From Brachybacterium faecium DSM 4810 (GTDB lineage Bacteria > Actinomycetota > Actinomycetes > Actinomycetales > Dermabacteraceae), in assembly GCA_000023405.1 (NCBI GenBank), contig CP001643.1, forward strand, positions 2,976,001 to 3,040,000: a stretch of 64,000 nucleotides of DNA. The letters run 5' to 3'. The position numbers and the translations under genes were made by a program. Below are positions 1 through 9,154 of this stretch, piece after piece. How positions within the stretch are numbered: the stretch's first letter is position 1; every line of letters starts with the position of its first letter. Under the pieces are notes generated by a model, which saw only the letters and a program-made list of their open reading frames with translations, was not told where the DNA came from and did no database searches.

Positions 1-7
1 CTCGGCG

Positions 8-39
8 ACGCCCCGGACCTCTGCGGAGGTCCGGGGCGT
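8..39. terminator. Strong hairpin, probable bidirectional terminator
   Basis: Positions 8-21 and 26-39 form a perfect 14-bp stem around the loop TGCG. The plus-strand side is followed by TTCTGTAT, so it could end a plus-strand gene lying left of the window. It also sits 21 bp beyond the stop of the minus-strand gene that ends at 61. Confidence 0.7.
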
Positions 40-60
40 TCTGTATCCGGCGGGGGCGGC

Positions 61-1620
61 TCAGGCGCCGAGCAGGAGCGTCCTCTCCCCCACCGTGACC
101 AGCGCTCTCCCGCCGCCCAGGGCGTGCACGGCACCGATCTCCTCCGCGGTGCGGGCCTCGAGGGAGACCTCCCCGCTCGCGGCGTCGAGCACCTGCACCC
201 GCTGGGCACCGCGCGGGTCCAACGGCTCCTCGCGCACCACCTCGTCGAGCACCACGGCGGTGCCGGCCTCGAGCGTGCCCCGCACCTCGGTGCCCGGGGC
301 GGTCAGCGGGAGGGTCCACAGGTTCGTGCCGTCGGCGGTGTCGTAGCCCAGCAGCTGCCCGGCCTCGTTGGTGACGACCATGGCAGCGCCGTCGATCCCG
401 ATCCGGGCCGTGAACGCGCTGGCCTCCTGCACGCCCTCACCACCCGGCGCGCTCCAGGCCGCCTGCTGCTCGGAGGCGATGATCTCCCCGGCAACCTCGG
501 CACCGGCCTCGGTCCCCTCGGCCAGCACCCGGCCCTGATCCAGCCGCACCGTCCACGTGCCTGCCGGCGAGGGATCGGACTGCCACAGCTGCTCCCCCTC
601 ATGGAAGGCGGTCGCGGTGAGCGCGCCGTCCTCGGCGGAGCAGACGGTGAGCACCTGCGGCGCGGCCTCGCGCGGATCCTCGGCGGTGGCCGGCGCCTCG
701 GTCGCGGCGAGGCGGCACTCCTCCTCGGGCCCGGCGAGGATCCGGCCGACGGGGAAGCCGGTGGCGGGGTCGAGCTGCACCCAGCCCTGGGCGGGGTCGA
801 AGTGCAGGGGCACCGCGGGCAGCACCCCGTCCGCGCGGGCGGCGTCGAGCAGGCCCGTCTCGGCCTCGGCGCGGGCGGGCACGGCCTGGCCGGCGGGGTC
901 CGTGCCCCGGGTCTCGGCGCTGCCGGTGACCACCCACAGCGGCTCCTCGGGGGCGGTGAGGTCGTAGCCGGAGAGGTGGCAGTACCCGTCGGTGCAGTCG
1001 CGCAGCACGAGCACGCCGTCCGCGAGCGCGAGCGGGGTGCCCTCGAAGGTCGTGGTCGGGAAGCCGCCGTCAGGGGTGGACAGGGAGCGGTCCAGGGAGA
1101 GCACCGCGGTGCTGGCGCCGGTGGCGCGCACCAGATGGGTGCCGTCGTGCGAGAGGGCGAGGACGTCATGCGCCGAGGCGTCGACGGGGCGGACGCCGTG
1201 CGCGTCGAGCAGCTGGCTGCTGCCGTCGGCGCGGCGCACCAGCACCGGCGCGTCCGGGAGCGGCAGGGAGTGCACCACGTCGCCCTCGCCGAGCGCCGCG
1301 ATGCTCGCCGTCGCGCTCTGCTCGAGCGGGTCGAGGCGGGTGGCGACCACCGCCGGGGTGGTGAGGGCGGCGGCGAGGACGAGGGCGAGCAGCCCGGCCG
1401 CGGCGCCCCGGGCCCGGCGCGGCAGGCGCGGCCCGAGCACGGCGAGCAGCGCGGCCCCCAGCCCGGCGCCGGCGAGCAGCCCGGCGGCCAGGCGCAGCAC
1501 GCCGAGCACGAGATGATCGGCCAGCAGGGCGCAGATCCCGGCCACGGCCAGCAGCGTCACCGCGGCACCGAGCCAGAGGGTCCGTTCGCCCTGCTCCTGC
1601 CCCTCCGCTGCGTGCCTCAC
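61..1620 (-). CDS. Membrane-anchored beta-propeller (PQQ-like repeat) protein, function unknown
   Basis: This is a 519-residue protein with a GTG start. Residues about 15-95 form three or four hydrophobic segments. The rest is a soluble, probably extracytoplasmic domain with repeated short blocks such as LLGYDTADGTNLWTL and LDPATGFPVGRIL, which resemble PQQ/WD-type propeller blades. Several cysteines (CTDGYCH, CSAEDG) fit a secreted disulphide-bearing domain. It starts 7 bp after the stop of tgt and is probably co-transcribed with it, though nothing links the two functions. A hairpin at 8-39 follows its stop. The propeller assignment is by pattern only, and I cannot name a substrate or partner. 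Confidence 0.75.
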   Translation of the reverse strand: MRHAAEGQEQGERTLWLGAAVTLLAVAGICALLADHLVLGVLRLAAGLLAGAGLGAALLAVLGPRLPRRARGAAAGLLALVLAAALTTPAVVATRLDPLEQSATASIAALGEGDVVHSLPLPDAPVLVRRADGSSQLLDAHGVRPVDASAHDVLALSHDGTHLVRATGASTAVLSLDRSLSTPDGGFPTTTFEGTPLALADGVLVLRDCTDGYCHLSGYDLTAPEEPLWVVTGSAETRGTDPAGQAVPARAEAETGLLDAARADGVLPAVPLHFDPAQGWVQLDPATGFPVGRILAGPEEECRLAATEAPATAEDPREAAPQVLTVCSAEDGALTATAFHEGEQLWQSDPSPAGTWTVRLDQGRVLAEGTEAGAEVAGEIIASEQQAAWSAPGGEGVQEASAFTARIGIDGAAMVVTNEAGQLLGYDTADGTNLWTLPLTAPGTEVRGTLEAGTAVVLDEVVREEPLDPRGAQRVQVLDAASGEVSLEARTAEEIGAVHALGGGRALVTVGERTLLLGA

Positions 1621-1627
1621 GCGGGCC

Positions 1628-2911
1628 TCACCGCGGGGAGCCGTAGTAGGCGCCGGTGGTCTCCTCCCGCAGGGCCTCGAAGTCGCCGCTGTGCAGGGAG
1701 GCGCGGATCTGGTCCACCAGGCGCACCACGAAGCGTTCGTTGTGGATCGTGCACAGCGTCGAGGAGAGCATCTCCTTGGCGCGGAACAGGTGGTGCACGT
1801 ACGCGGCGGTGTAGTGGGTGCAGGTGTAGCAGTCGCAGCTCTCGTCGATGGGGGCGAACTGGCGGCGGTACCGTGCGCCGGTGAGGTTCACCCTCCCGGA
1901 GCGGGTGTACACGGCGCTGTTGCGCGCCACCCGGGACGGGGAGACGCAGTCGAAGGTGTCGGCCCCGGCGGCGATCGCGACGAACAGGTCGTCGACCTCG
2001 CTGATGCCGAGCAGGTGGCGGGGCCTGGCCTCGGGCAGCTCGTCGGTCACCCAGCCGACGATCGTGCCCAGGTTCTCCTTCTCGAGCGCGCCGCCGATGC
2101 CGAAGCCGTCGAAGCTCCAGCCCTCCACGTCCATCGCGCCGAGGTCGCGGGCGGCCTGCCGGCGCAGATCCTCGTACTGGGCGCCCTGGATCACGCCCCA
2201 CAGCTGCTGGTAGGGGCGGTGGGTGCGCTCGGCGGTGAGCCGTGCGTGCTCGGCGAGGCAGCGGATCGCCCACAGGCGGGTGCGTTCGAGCGCCTGCTCC
2301 TGGTAGCGGCGGGAGTTCATGAGGGTGGTGAGCTCGTCGAAGGCGAACATGATGTCCGCGCCGAGCCCGTGCTGGATCTGCATCGAGATCTCGGGGGTGA
2401 AGCGGTGCACGTCGCCGTTGATGAAGGAGCGGAAGGTGACCCCGTCGTCGTCCACGTGGGCGAGGCGCTCCTTGCCCTCGGCGACGTCGTCGTCCTCCCC
2501 CGAGGAGGTGCGGGCGCTCTCCCCGCCGGAGAACTCGCTCGAGAGCACCTTCTTGAAGCCCGCGCCGAGGCTCATCACCTGGAAGCCGCCGGAGTCGGTG
2601 TAGGTGGGGCCGGGCCAGTTCATGAAGGCGCCCAGGCCGCCGGCCTCGTCGACGAGGTCGTGGCCGGGCTGGAGATAGAGGTGGTAGGCGTTGGCCAGCA
2701 GCGCCTGCGCGCCGAGGTCGCTCATCGATTCCGGCAGCACCGCTTTGACGGTCGCCTTGGTCCCCACGGGCACGAAGGCGGGGGTGGCGATCTCGCCGTG
2801 CGGGGTGCTGATCACGCCGGCGCGGGCCTTCTCGCCGTGGCGGGCGAGGATCTCGAAACCGCCGTCGGCGGGGGACGGCGTGCGGGGGGTCTCCAGGCGG
2901 TGATCGGTCAC
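1628..2911 (-). CDS. tgt: tRNA-guanine (queuine) transglycosylase
   Basis: The enzyme exchanges guanine 34 of GUN-anticodon tRNAs for a queuosine precursor base. Family marks are clear: PAFVPVGTKATVKAV near the N-terminus, the catalytic segment TYTDSGGFQVMSLG, a substrate-loop region around FDGFGIGGALEKE, and the zinc site CDCYTCTH followed by a histidine near the C-terminus. The chosen GTG at 2911 gives 427 residues starting VTDHRLETP. An in-frame GTG at 2941 would add ten residues, and neither has a convincing ribosome site. No queuosine synthesis genes (queC, queD, queE, queF) are in the window, so the substrate base must come from elsewhere or be salvaged. It lies upstream of, and probably co-transcribed with, the propeller gene. 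Confidence 0.93.
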   Translation of the reverse strand: MTDHRLETPRTPSPADGGFEILARHGEKARAGVISTPHGEIATPAFVPVGTKATVKAVLPESMSDLGAQALLANAYHLYLQPGHDLVDEAGGLGAFMNWPGPTYTDSGGFQVMSLGAGFKKVLSSEFSGGESARTSSGEDDDVAEGKERLAHVDDDGVTFRSFINGDVHRFTPEISMQIQHGLGADIMFAFDELTTLMNSRRYQEQALERTRLWAIRCLAEHARLTAERTHRPYQQLWGVIQGAQYEDLRRQAARDLGAMDVEGWSFDGFGIGGALEKENLGTIVGWVTDELPEARPRHLLGISEVDDLFVAIAAGADTFDCVSPSRVARNSAVYTRSGRVNLTGARYRRQFAPIDESCDCYTCTHYTAAYVHHLFRAKEMLSSTLCTIHNERFVVRLVDQIRASLHSGDFEALREETTGAYYGSPR

Positions 2912-2963
2912 GGCCCCATGGTCCCATGACAGGGCGCCCACGCCGCCCGAGCAGCCGATCCAC

Positions 2964-2969
2964 TAAGAT
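2964..2969 (+). promoter_or_regulatory. Candidate -10 box (TAAGAT)
   Basis: TAAGAT lies 57 bp upstream of the GTG of the first acyltransferase, in the short gap after the divergent tgt gene. No good -35 is visible 17-18 bp upstream. Confidence 0.35.
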
Positions 2970-3025
2970 CCACGCAGCGCCGGGACGCGGGAGCAGGCCG
3001 CCCACGGCCACTGCGGACGTCGCCC

Positions 3026-5602
3026 GTGCGGAAGGGGATCGCGATCAGCTCGCCCAGTGATCCGCCGCACCCGCGCCGCGGGGGCCGTCGCGCCCGCCCT
3101 CTCAGCCCGGAGGAGCAGGCCCGGCAGGAGGCCCTCGCCCGCGCCCTCGCCGCCGAGGCCGAGGCCTGGGAGCAGCCCGCCGAGCCCACCGGTCTCTCCG
3201 CGCCGCTCGCCGCGCCCCCCGCCGTGCCGCTCGCCGACGCCCTCGAGGACTGGACGCAGGAACCCGAGCCGGAGCCGGAGCCCGCCCCACAGCCCGGACC
3301 GGCGCCGGAGCCCGCATCCCGCGCCCCCCGCTCGGACCTCTCCGCCTGGGTGGCCGGTCCGCTGCCCTCGCAGACCTCCTCCCTCGACGACTGGCTGCAG
3401 GGCCCGATCGAGCTGCACGCCGAGCGGGAGGCGGAGGATGCCTGGTCCACCTCGGGCGCCGTCTCCGGCACGTGGGGGCGCCGCGGCGAGGAGATGCGGT
3501 CCCGCAGCCCCGAGCCGGTCCCGGGCGAGGAGGGCGCGGCAACGGATCAGCGGCGCTCGCGCCCCGCCTTCCGCCGCGAGCTGCACGGGCTGCGGGCCGT
3601 GGCGCTGGGGCTCGTGGCCGTCTACCACATCTGGCTCGGGCGGGTCTCCGGCGGGGTGGACGTGTTCCTGTTCCTCTCCGCCTTCTTCCTCACCGGCACC
3701 TTCGTGCGGCGCCTCGAGAGCGGACGCCCGCTCGGCATCCCGCGCTACTGGCTGCACACCTTCAAGCGCCTGCTGCCGCCCGCGGCCGTGACGATCCTGC
3801 TGGTGCTCGGCGGCACCGCCGCGCTGCTGCCCTCCTCGATGTGGCCCACGATCATGCAGGAGGCGGTGGCCTCGGCGGCCTACCTGCAGAACCTGCTGCT
3901 GGTGCTGCTCCAGGTCGACTACCACGCCCGGGACGCCGGCACCGCCTCCCCGCTGCAGCACTTCTGGTCCCTCAGCGTGCAGGGCCAGGCCTTCGTGGTG
4001 TGGCCGCTGCTGTTCCTGCTGGTGGTGGGCCGGGCCCGGCGGGGCCTGTCGGTGCGCCGGCCGCTCATCGCGCTCGTGGCCGTGATCGGCGCGGCCTCCC
4101 TGGTCTGGTCGATCCTCTCCACCGCCACCCAGCAGCAGATCGCCTACTTCGACACGGCGGCGCGGATGTGGGAGTTCGCGGCCGGCTCGCTGCTGGCCCT
4201 CGCGCTGCCGGTGCTGGACGAGCTCACCGGGGCCCGCCGCCCCGAGGACGGCGCCCCGCCGCGGCTGCGCGTCCCGCGGGCGCTCGTGGGCTGGGCGGGC
4301 ATCGCCGCGCTGCTCGCCTGCGGGGTGCTCGTGGACGTCTCGGCGCTGTTCCCGGGCTGGATCGCGCTGTGGCCGCTCGCCGCTGCGGGCGCGGTGGTGG
4401 TCGCCGGGCACTCCGGGCTCCGCTGGGGCGTGGACGCGCTGCTGTCCACCCGGCCCGCCGCCTTCATCGGGGACATCTCCTACGCCCTCTACCTCGTGCA
4501 CTGGCCCGTGCTGGTGCTCTGGCTGCACCACAGCGGCCAGCAGCGCGCCGGGCTGTGGGACGGGTTGGCGGTGCTGGCCGGCTCCGTACTGCTGGCCTGG
4601 CTGGTGACCCGGGCGGTGGACGCCCCGGTGCGCCGCTCCCGCTGGCTCGAGGCCCGGCCCTGGCGCGCGCTGACGGCGATCGCGCTGAGCTTCGCCCTGG
4701 TGGCCGGTGCGGCGGGCGGCTGGTGGGCGGTGCTGCAGCGCACCCCGGCGCAGCCCCCGGTCGCCGACGGGCCGAGCCTCGCGACCGACGAGGTCGCCAC
4801 CGTCCCCCCGCCGGATGTGCGCCCCTACGGGTGGCAGCTGGGCTCGCAGTGGCCCGATCTGCCCGAGCGCTGCGGCGGGCAGTGGGAGCCGGAGCGCTCC
4901 TTCCCCCACGTGACCTGCCAGCAGCTGCTGCCCGGGGACGAGGACGCCGAGGAGACGATCGTGGTGGTGGGCAGCTCGCACTCCCGCCAGTACATCCCGG
5001 CGCTGCTGCCCACCGCCGAGGCCCGCGGGGCGCAGGTGGTGAACCTGTCGATGGACGGCTGCTCCTTCCTCGCCGGCACCGAGCGCAGCGCCTACTGCGA
5101 GGGCTACGACGAGTTCGTGCTCGAGTACCTCGACCAGAAGCAGCCCGACACGGTGCTGACCACCGTCACGCTCACCTCCGCCGAGGACGCAGGGGAGACC
5201 CTGCCCGCGGGCACCGAGGAGGCGGTCACGCAGCTCCTGGACCGCGGCATCGACGTGCTCGCCGCGCGGGACACCCCGCGCTGGGAGGAGGATCAGTACC
5301 AGTGCGCCGAGGCGGTGATCGACGGCGGCGGCACCCCGGCGGAGGCCGACGCGGACTGCGGCGCCGACATCGAGGACAAGCTCGCCGCCGAGAACCCGGC
5401 GCAGCCGCTGGCCGCGCTCACCGGGGCGGGCTCCTCCGTGACCCTGCTCGACCTCAGCGCGCAGATCTGCCCCGGGGGCCGCTGCTCCCCCGTGCTCGGG
5501 GAGGTGTTCGTCTACATGGACACCGATCATCTGACCCGCCTCTTCGTCGAGGAGTCGCTCGCGCCGACGGTGACACGTGAACTCGCGGTGACGGGCGCCT
5601 GA
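3026..5602 (+). CDS. Acyltransferase-3 membrane protein with C-terminal SGNH domain
   Basis: This 858-residue protein has three parts. Residues 1-180 are a hydrophilic, proline- and glutamate-rich cytoplasmic extension. From about 182 the acyltransferase-3 domain begins with RRELHGLRAVALGL and continues VYHIWLGRVSGGVDVFLFLS, with about ten membrane segments. After another membrane segment comes an SGNH-hydrolase-like domain from about 640, with the nucleophile segment VVVGSSHSRQY and a DxxH motif, DTDHLT. Such fusions (OafA/OatA-like) move acyl groups across the membrane onto envelope polysaccharides or peptidoglycan; the acceptor here is unknown. The usual GDSH is GSSH. A paralogue lies at 9155-11230. 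The GTG start is not backed by a strong ribosome site. Confidence 0.88.
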   Translation: MRKGIAISSPSDPPHPRRGGRRARPLSPEEQARQEALARALAAEAEAWEQPAEPTGLSAPLAAPPAVPLADALEDWTQEPEPEPEPAPQPGPAPEPASRAPRSDLSAWVAGPLPSQTSSLDDWLQGPIELHAEREAEDAWSTSGAVSGTWGRRGEEMRSRSPEPVPGEEGAATDQRRSRPAFRRELHGLRAVALGLVAVYHIWLGRVSGGVDVFLFLSAFFLTGTFVRRLESGRPLGIPRYWLHTFKRLLPPAAVTILLVLGGTAALLPSSMWPTIMQEAVASAAYLQNLLLVLLQVDYHARDAGTASPLQHFWSLSVQGQAFVVWPLLFLLVVGRARRGLSVRRPLIALVAVIGAASLVWSILSTATQQQIAYFDTAARMWEFAAGSLLALALPVLDELTGARRPEDGAPPRLRVPRALVGWAGIAALLACGVLVDVSALFPGWIALWPLAAAGAVVVAGHSGLRWGVDALLSTRPAAFIGDISYALYLVHWPVLVLWLHHSGQQRAGLWDGLAVLAGSVLLAWLVTRAVDAPVRRSRWLEARPWRALTAIALSFALVAGAAGGWWAVLQRTPAQPPVADGPSLATDEVATVPPPDVRPYGWQLGSQWPDLPERCGGQWEPERSFPHVTCQQLLPGDEDAEETIVVVGSSHSRQYIPALLPTAEARGAQVVNLSMDGCSFLAGTERSAYCEGYDEFVLEYLDQKQPDTVLTTVTLTSAEDAGETLPAGTEEAVTQLLDRGIDVLAARDTPRWEEDQYQCAEAVIDGGGTPAEADADCGADIEDKLAAENPAQPLAALTGAGSSVTLLDLSAQICPGGRCSPVLGEVFVYMDTDHLTRLFVEESLAPTVTRELAVTGA

Positions 5603-5643
5603 ACAGCGGCGTCGCGGCGGAGGCGGCGCTCTGGCGGGGCGGC

Positions 5644-5649
5644 TACGAT
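5644..5649 (+). promoter_or_regulatory. Candidate -10 box (TACGAT)
   Basis: TACGAT lies 43 bp before the preferred GTG (5693) of the large membrane protein. This placement argues against the upstream in-frame start at 5648, which would overlap the promoter. Confidence 0.4.
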
Positions 5650-5692
5650 GTGCGCGCCCCGGGCCCCGCGCCCCCGCCCGAGAAGGAAGCAG

Positions 5693-7762
5693 GTGCTCCG
5701 CCGCGTGGACGTTCCCAGAGTGCTCGCGACGCTGGGCGCAGCGGTGCTCGTGCTGGCCGCCCCCGGACTGCCGACGGTGCTCGCGCTGCGGCTGCGGGGC
5801 CTGCTCGCCGCCGCCGTGCTCGCCCCGGTCTCGCTGCTCCTGGTGGGCGTCGCGGCGGAGGCCGGTCACCTGCTCGGGGTGCCGTGGACGCTCCTGTCCC
5901 CGCTCGTGCTCGGGGCGGTCGTCGGCGCGGCGCTGTGGCCGCTGGGCCGAGGCCGCGCCCCCGTCCCCGCGGACGCCCCCGCCGCGCGCGGCGCCTCCGA
6001 CGCCCCAGAGCCCGACGCCCCAGAGCCCGACGCCGCAGTGCCCGCCCCCGCCCCCACCCGCGTCGAGCGCTTCCTCGCCGGCCCGCGCGGCCACGTCACC
6101 GCGATCCTCACCGGTCTGGTGATCGGCGGCGGGGTGGTCCTCACCCAGGCGCTGACCATGATGGGCTCGGTCGTCGCGGTGAGCCAGACCTACGACAACG
6201 TCTTCCACCTCAACGCGGTGCGCCGGATCCTGCGCCTCGGCGACAGCTCCGCCTGGGTGGTGGGCGGGATGACCACCCTGCCGGGCCAGGAGACGTACTA
6301 CCCCTCGCTGTGGCATCAGGCGGTGAGCCTGGTGACGCAGCTGTCCGGCCAGGAGATCCCCCTCGCCTCGAACGTGGTGATGCTGCTCGCGGCGGCGGTG
6401 GTGTGGCCGCTGGGGCTCATGGCCCTGGTGCGCACCTGCACCGGCGCCGGGCCGGTGGGCTGGATGTTCGCCGGGGCGCTGGCGGGGATCACCGCCGCGT
6501 TCCCGCTGACGATGATGTCCTGGGGCATCGTGCTGCCGTACCTGCTGTCCCTGTCGATGATGCCGCTGGTGCTCCTGGTCGTCGTGCAGCTGGCGGGGCT
6601 CGGCCCCCTCCCGCAGCGGCGCCTGGACGGGTGGCCGCTGGCGGTGCTGCTGCCGGTGATCTGCGGGGCGGTCGCTCTCGCCCACCCCCAGGGCGTGCTC
6701 GTGGGCATGGTGCTGGGGGTGCCGATCCTCGTGTGGGCCACGCTGGTGCGGGCCGGGGAGCTGCTCGCCCGCCGACCCGGGGCGGGCAGGCGGCTGTGGC
6801 CGTTCGCGGCGCTCACGCTGCTGATCGGCGCCGGCTGCGTGCTCGCCTGGGACGTGTTCCGGCCGTCCGCGAGCTCGGCGGTGTGGGAGCCGAACGCCTC
6901 GCCGAAGGAGGCGCTCGGGCAGGCGGTCTCCCTCGTCCCCAGCGGCAGTCCCGCCTGGGTGCCGCTGGCCCTGGTGGTGCTGGCCTGCGCGCTCGCGGTG
7001 CTGCTCGGCTCCCGCTCCCGCTGGCTGCTGGTGGTCTTCGCCGCCGCGGCGGCGATGTCGGCGCTCACGCGGAGCCTGCCGATGGGGGAGCTGCGGTATC
7101 TCGTCACCGGCGGCTGGTACAGCGACAACCAGCGGATCGCGGCGATGATCGCCGTCGCCGCGGTGCCGCTGCTCGCCGTGGGCGGCGAGGTGCTGCTGTG
7201 CCGCGCCGCCCGCGCCCTGCCGGTGCTGCGCGGCGCGGCCGGCCCGGTGCTCGCGCTGCTGGGCGTCGCCGCGGTGCTCGCGGCGGGCCTCGGCTCCCCC
7301 GGCGCCCGCGCCCATGCGGAGGGGCTGCGGGGGGAGTGGCAGTCCGGGGTGCTGCTCACCGACGACGAGCGCACCCTGCTCGAGCAGCTGCCCGAGGTGG
7401 TCCCCGAGGACGCGGTGATCGCGACGAACGCCTGGAACGGCAGCTCGCTGGCCTACGCGATCTCGGACCGGGAGGTGCTCAACACCTACATGGGCTTCCA
7501 GGCCGAGCCGGAGGTGCATCTGCTCAACGCCGCGCTCGACGACGCCCGCACGAATCCCGAGGTGTGCGATGCGGCCGAGGAGCTGGACGTCGAGTACGCG
7601 CTGGACTTCGGCCCGCGGGAGCTGCACGGCCGCTCCGCCACCTACACCGGGCTCAACGAGATCTCGGAGACGGGCGCCGCCGAGGTGGTGCTCCAGGTGG
7701 GCGAGGCGAAGCTGCTGCGCATGCTCCCCTGCCGCGGCACCGATGGTTCAATGAACGAGTGA
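5693..7762 (+). CDS. Large polytopic membrane protein, DUF6541/GT-C-like
   Basis: A protein of about 689 residues with roughly 14 hydrophobic segments. After an alanine/proline-rich cytoplasmic loop (PEPDAPEPDA) comes a region with YDNVFHLNAVRRIL and YYPSLWHQAVSLV. It looks like the first extracytoplasmic loop of GT-C glycosyltransferase-fold proteins and of the actinobacterial DUF6541 family. A C-terminal soluble stretch (LPEVVPEDAVIATNAWNGSS) is typical of those proteins. I start it at the GTG at 5693, preceded by AAGGAAG, rather than at 5648. It lies between two acyltransferases, which suggests that the group decorates an envelope glycan, but this is inference. The stop overlaps the next gene by GTGA. 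Confidence 0.75.
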   Translation: MLRRVDVPRVLATLGAAVLVLAAPGLPTVLALRLRGLLAAAVLAPVSLLLVGVAAEAGHLLGVPWTLLSPLVLGAVVGAALWPLGRGRAPVPADAPAARGASDAPEPDAPEPDAAVPAPAPTRVERFLAGPRGHVTAILTGLVIGGGVVLTQALTMMGSVVAVSQTYDNVFHLNAVRRILRLGDSSAWVVGGMTTLPGQETYYPSLWHQAVSLVTQLSGQEIPLASNVVMLLAAAVVWPLGLMALVRTCTGAGPVGWMFAGALAGITAAFPLTMMSWGIVLPYLLSLSMMPLVLLVVVQLAGLGPLPQRRLDGWPLAVLLPVICGAVALAHPQGVLVGMVLGVPILVWATLVRAGELLARRPGAGRRLWPFAALTLLIGAGCVLAWDVFRPSASSAVWEPNASPKEALGQAVSLVPSGSPAWVPLALVVLACALAVLLGSRSRWLLVVFAAAAAMSALTRSLPMGELRYLVTGGWYSDNQRIAAMIAVAAVPLLAVGGEVLLCRAARALPVLRGAAGPVLALLGVAAVLAAGLGSPGARAHAEGLRGEWQSGVLLTDDERTLLEQLPEVVPEDAVIATNAWNGSSLAYAISDREVLNTYMGFQAEPEVHLLNAALDDARTNPEVCDAAEELDVEYALDFGPRELHGRSATYTGLNEISETGAAEVVLQVGEAKLLRMLPCRGTDGSMNE

Positions 7763-9129
7763 CTCGCTACCCTGCCGCCACCCCGTCCGCCGACGCCTGG
7801 GCCGCCGCCCTCGATCTGGGCGAGTTCGTCTCCGCGTCGCCGTCGTCCTTCCATGCCGTCCAGGAGGCGGCGCGCCGCCTGCGCGAGGCCGGTTTCTCGC
7901 CGCTGCAGGAGGCGGCGCGCTGGTCCGCCGCGGACGTCACCGGCGCGCGGTACGTGATCCGTGACGGCTCGCTCATCGCCTGGACCACCCCCGAGGGGGT
8001 CGACGCCTCCTCGCCGTGGCGGATCGTCGGCTCGCACACCGACTCCCCCGCCCTGAAGCTCAAGCCGAACCCGGAGCTGGGCCGCGAGAGCCTCTCCCAG
8101 GTGGGGGTCGAGATCTACGGCGGGCCGCTGCTGAACTCGTGGCTGGACCGCGAGCTGCGCCTGGCCGGGCTGCTCACCCTGCGCGACGGCCGCCGCGCGC
8201 TCGTGGCCACCCCGCCGGTGCTGCGCGTGCCGCAGCTGGCGGTCCACCTGGACCGGGCCGTGAACAAGGACGGCCTCCAGCTCGACCCGCAGCGGCACAT
8301 GCAGCCGATCCTCGGCATCGGCGAGGTGGACGTGCGCGAGCTGCTGGCCGCGCACGCCGAGCCGCTCGACGAGACCGGGCACCCCGCCGCGCCCGGCGCG
8401 CTCGTGGACCCGGTCGACCCGGTCGACATCGTCGGCTTCGACGTCCTCACCGTCGATGCGCAGGCCCCGGCCCTGTTCGGCGCGAACGAGGAGTTCCTCG
8501 CCTCCGCCCGGCTGGACAACCTCAGCTCCGTCCACGCCGAGGTGCAGGCGCTGATCACCGTCGCCCGCAGCGCGCAGCCGCCCGCCGCGGAGGGCCCCGC
8601 CCCGATCGCGCTGCTGGTCGCGAACGACCACGAGGAGGTGGGCTCCGCGACCCGCTCCGGCGCCGCGGGCCCGTTCCTCGAGGACGTGCTGGTGCGGATG
8701 CATGCCGCGCTCGGCGGCGACGACGCCTCGCGCCGCCGCGCCTTCACCTCCTCGATGGTGCTCTCGGCCGATGCCGGCCACGCCGCGCACCCGAACTATC
8801 CCGAGCGCCACGACCCGGTGACCCGCCCGCAGCTGGGCGACGGCCCGATGCTGAAGATCAACGCGCAGCAGCGGTACGCGACCGACGCCGTGGGCATCGC
8901 CGCCTTCGCCGCGGCCTGCGAGCGCGCCGGCGTGCCCCATCAGCACTTCGTCTCGAACAACGCGATGCCCTGCGGCTCCACGATCGGGCCGCTCACCGCG
9001 ACCCGGCTGGGGATGACCACGATCGACGTGGGCCTCACGCTGCTGTCGATGCACTCCGCCCGGGAGATGTGCGCGACCGCGGATCCGCTGCTGCTGCAGC
9101 GCGCCTGCGCCGCCTTCCTGCGAGGCTGA
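7759..9129 (+). CDS. M18 family aminopeptidase
   Basis: A 456-residue zinc aminopeptidase of the aspartyl aminopeptidase family, which removes N-terminal (often acidic) residues in the cytoplasm. Conserved blocks appear in order: IVGSHTDSPALKLKP (metal-binding histidine), ARLDNLSSVHAE (bridging aspartate), ANDHEEVGSATRSGA (catalytic and metal-binding glutamates), DAGHAAHPNYPERHDP, and NNAMPCGSTIGPLTA near the C-terminus. The GTG start overlaps the previous stop by GTGA, so it is translationally coupled to the membrane protein. No functional link to the flanking acyltransferases is evident. Length matches the family. Confidence 0.95.
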   Translation: MTRYPAATPSADAWAAALDLGEFVSASPSSFHAVQEAARRLREAGFSPLQEAARWSAADVTGARYVIRDGSLIAWTTPEGVDASSPWRIVGSHTDSPALKLKPNPELGRESLSQVGVEIYGGPLLNSWLDRELRLAGLLTLRDGRRALVATPPVLRVPQLAVHLDRAVNKDGLQLDPQRHMQPILGIGEVDVRELLAAHAEPLDETGHPAAPGALVDPVDPVDIVGFDVLTVDAQAPALFGANEEFLASARLDNLSSVHAEVQALITVARSAQPPAAEGPAPIALLVANDHEEVGSATRSGAAGPFLEDVLVRMHAALGGDDASRRRAFTSSMVLSADAGHAAHPNYPERHDPVTRPQLGDGPMLKINAQQRYATDAVGIAAFAAACERAGVPHQHFVSNNAMPCGSTIGPLTATRLGMTTIDVGLTLLSMHSAREMCATADPLLLQRACAAFLRG

Positions 9130-9154
9130 CCCGGCCCCGCCCCGCCCCTCCTCC

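Noticed and set aside
2963..7627. A 1554-codon open frame on the minus strand
   Set aside because: It runs antisense to the acyltransferase and membrane-protein genes, is made of Arg/His/Gln/Gly-rich low-complexity sequence with no domain, and is a typical high-GC shadow frame.
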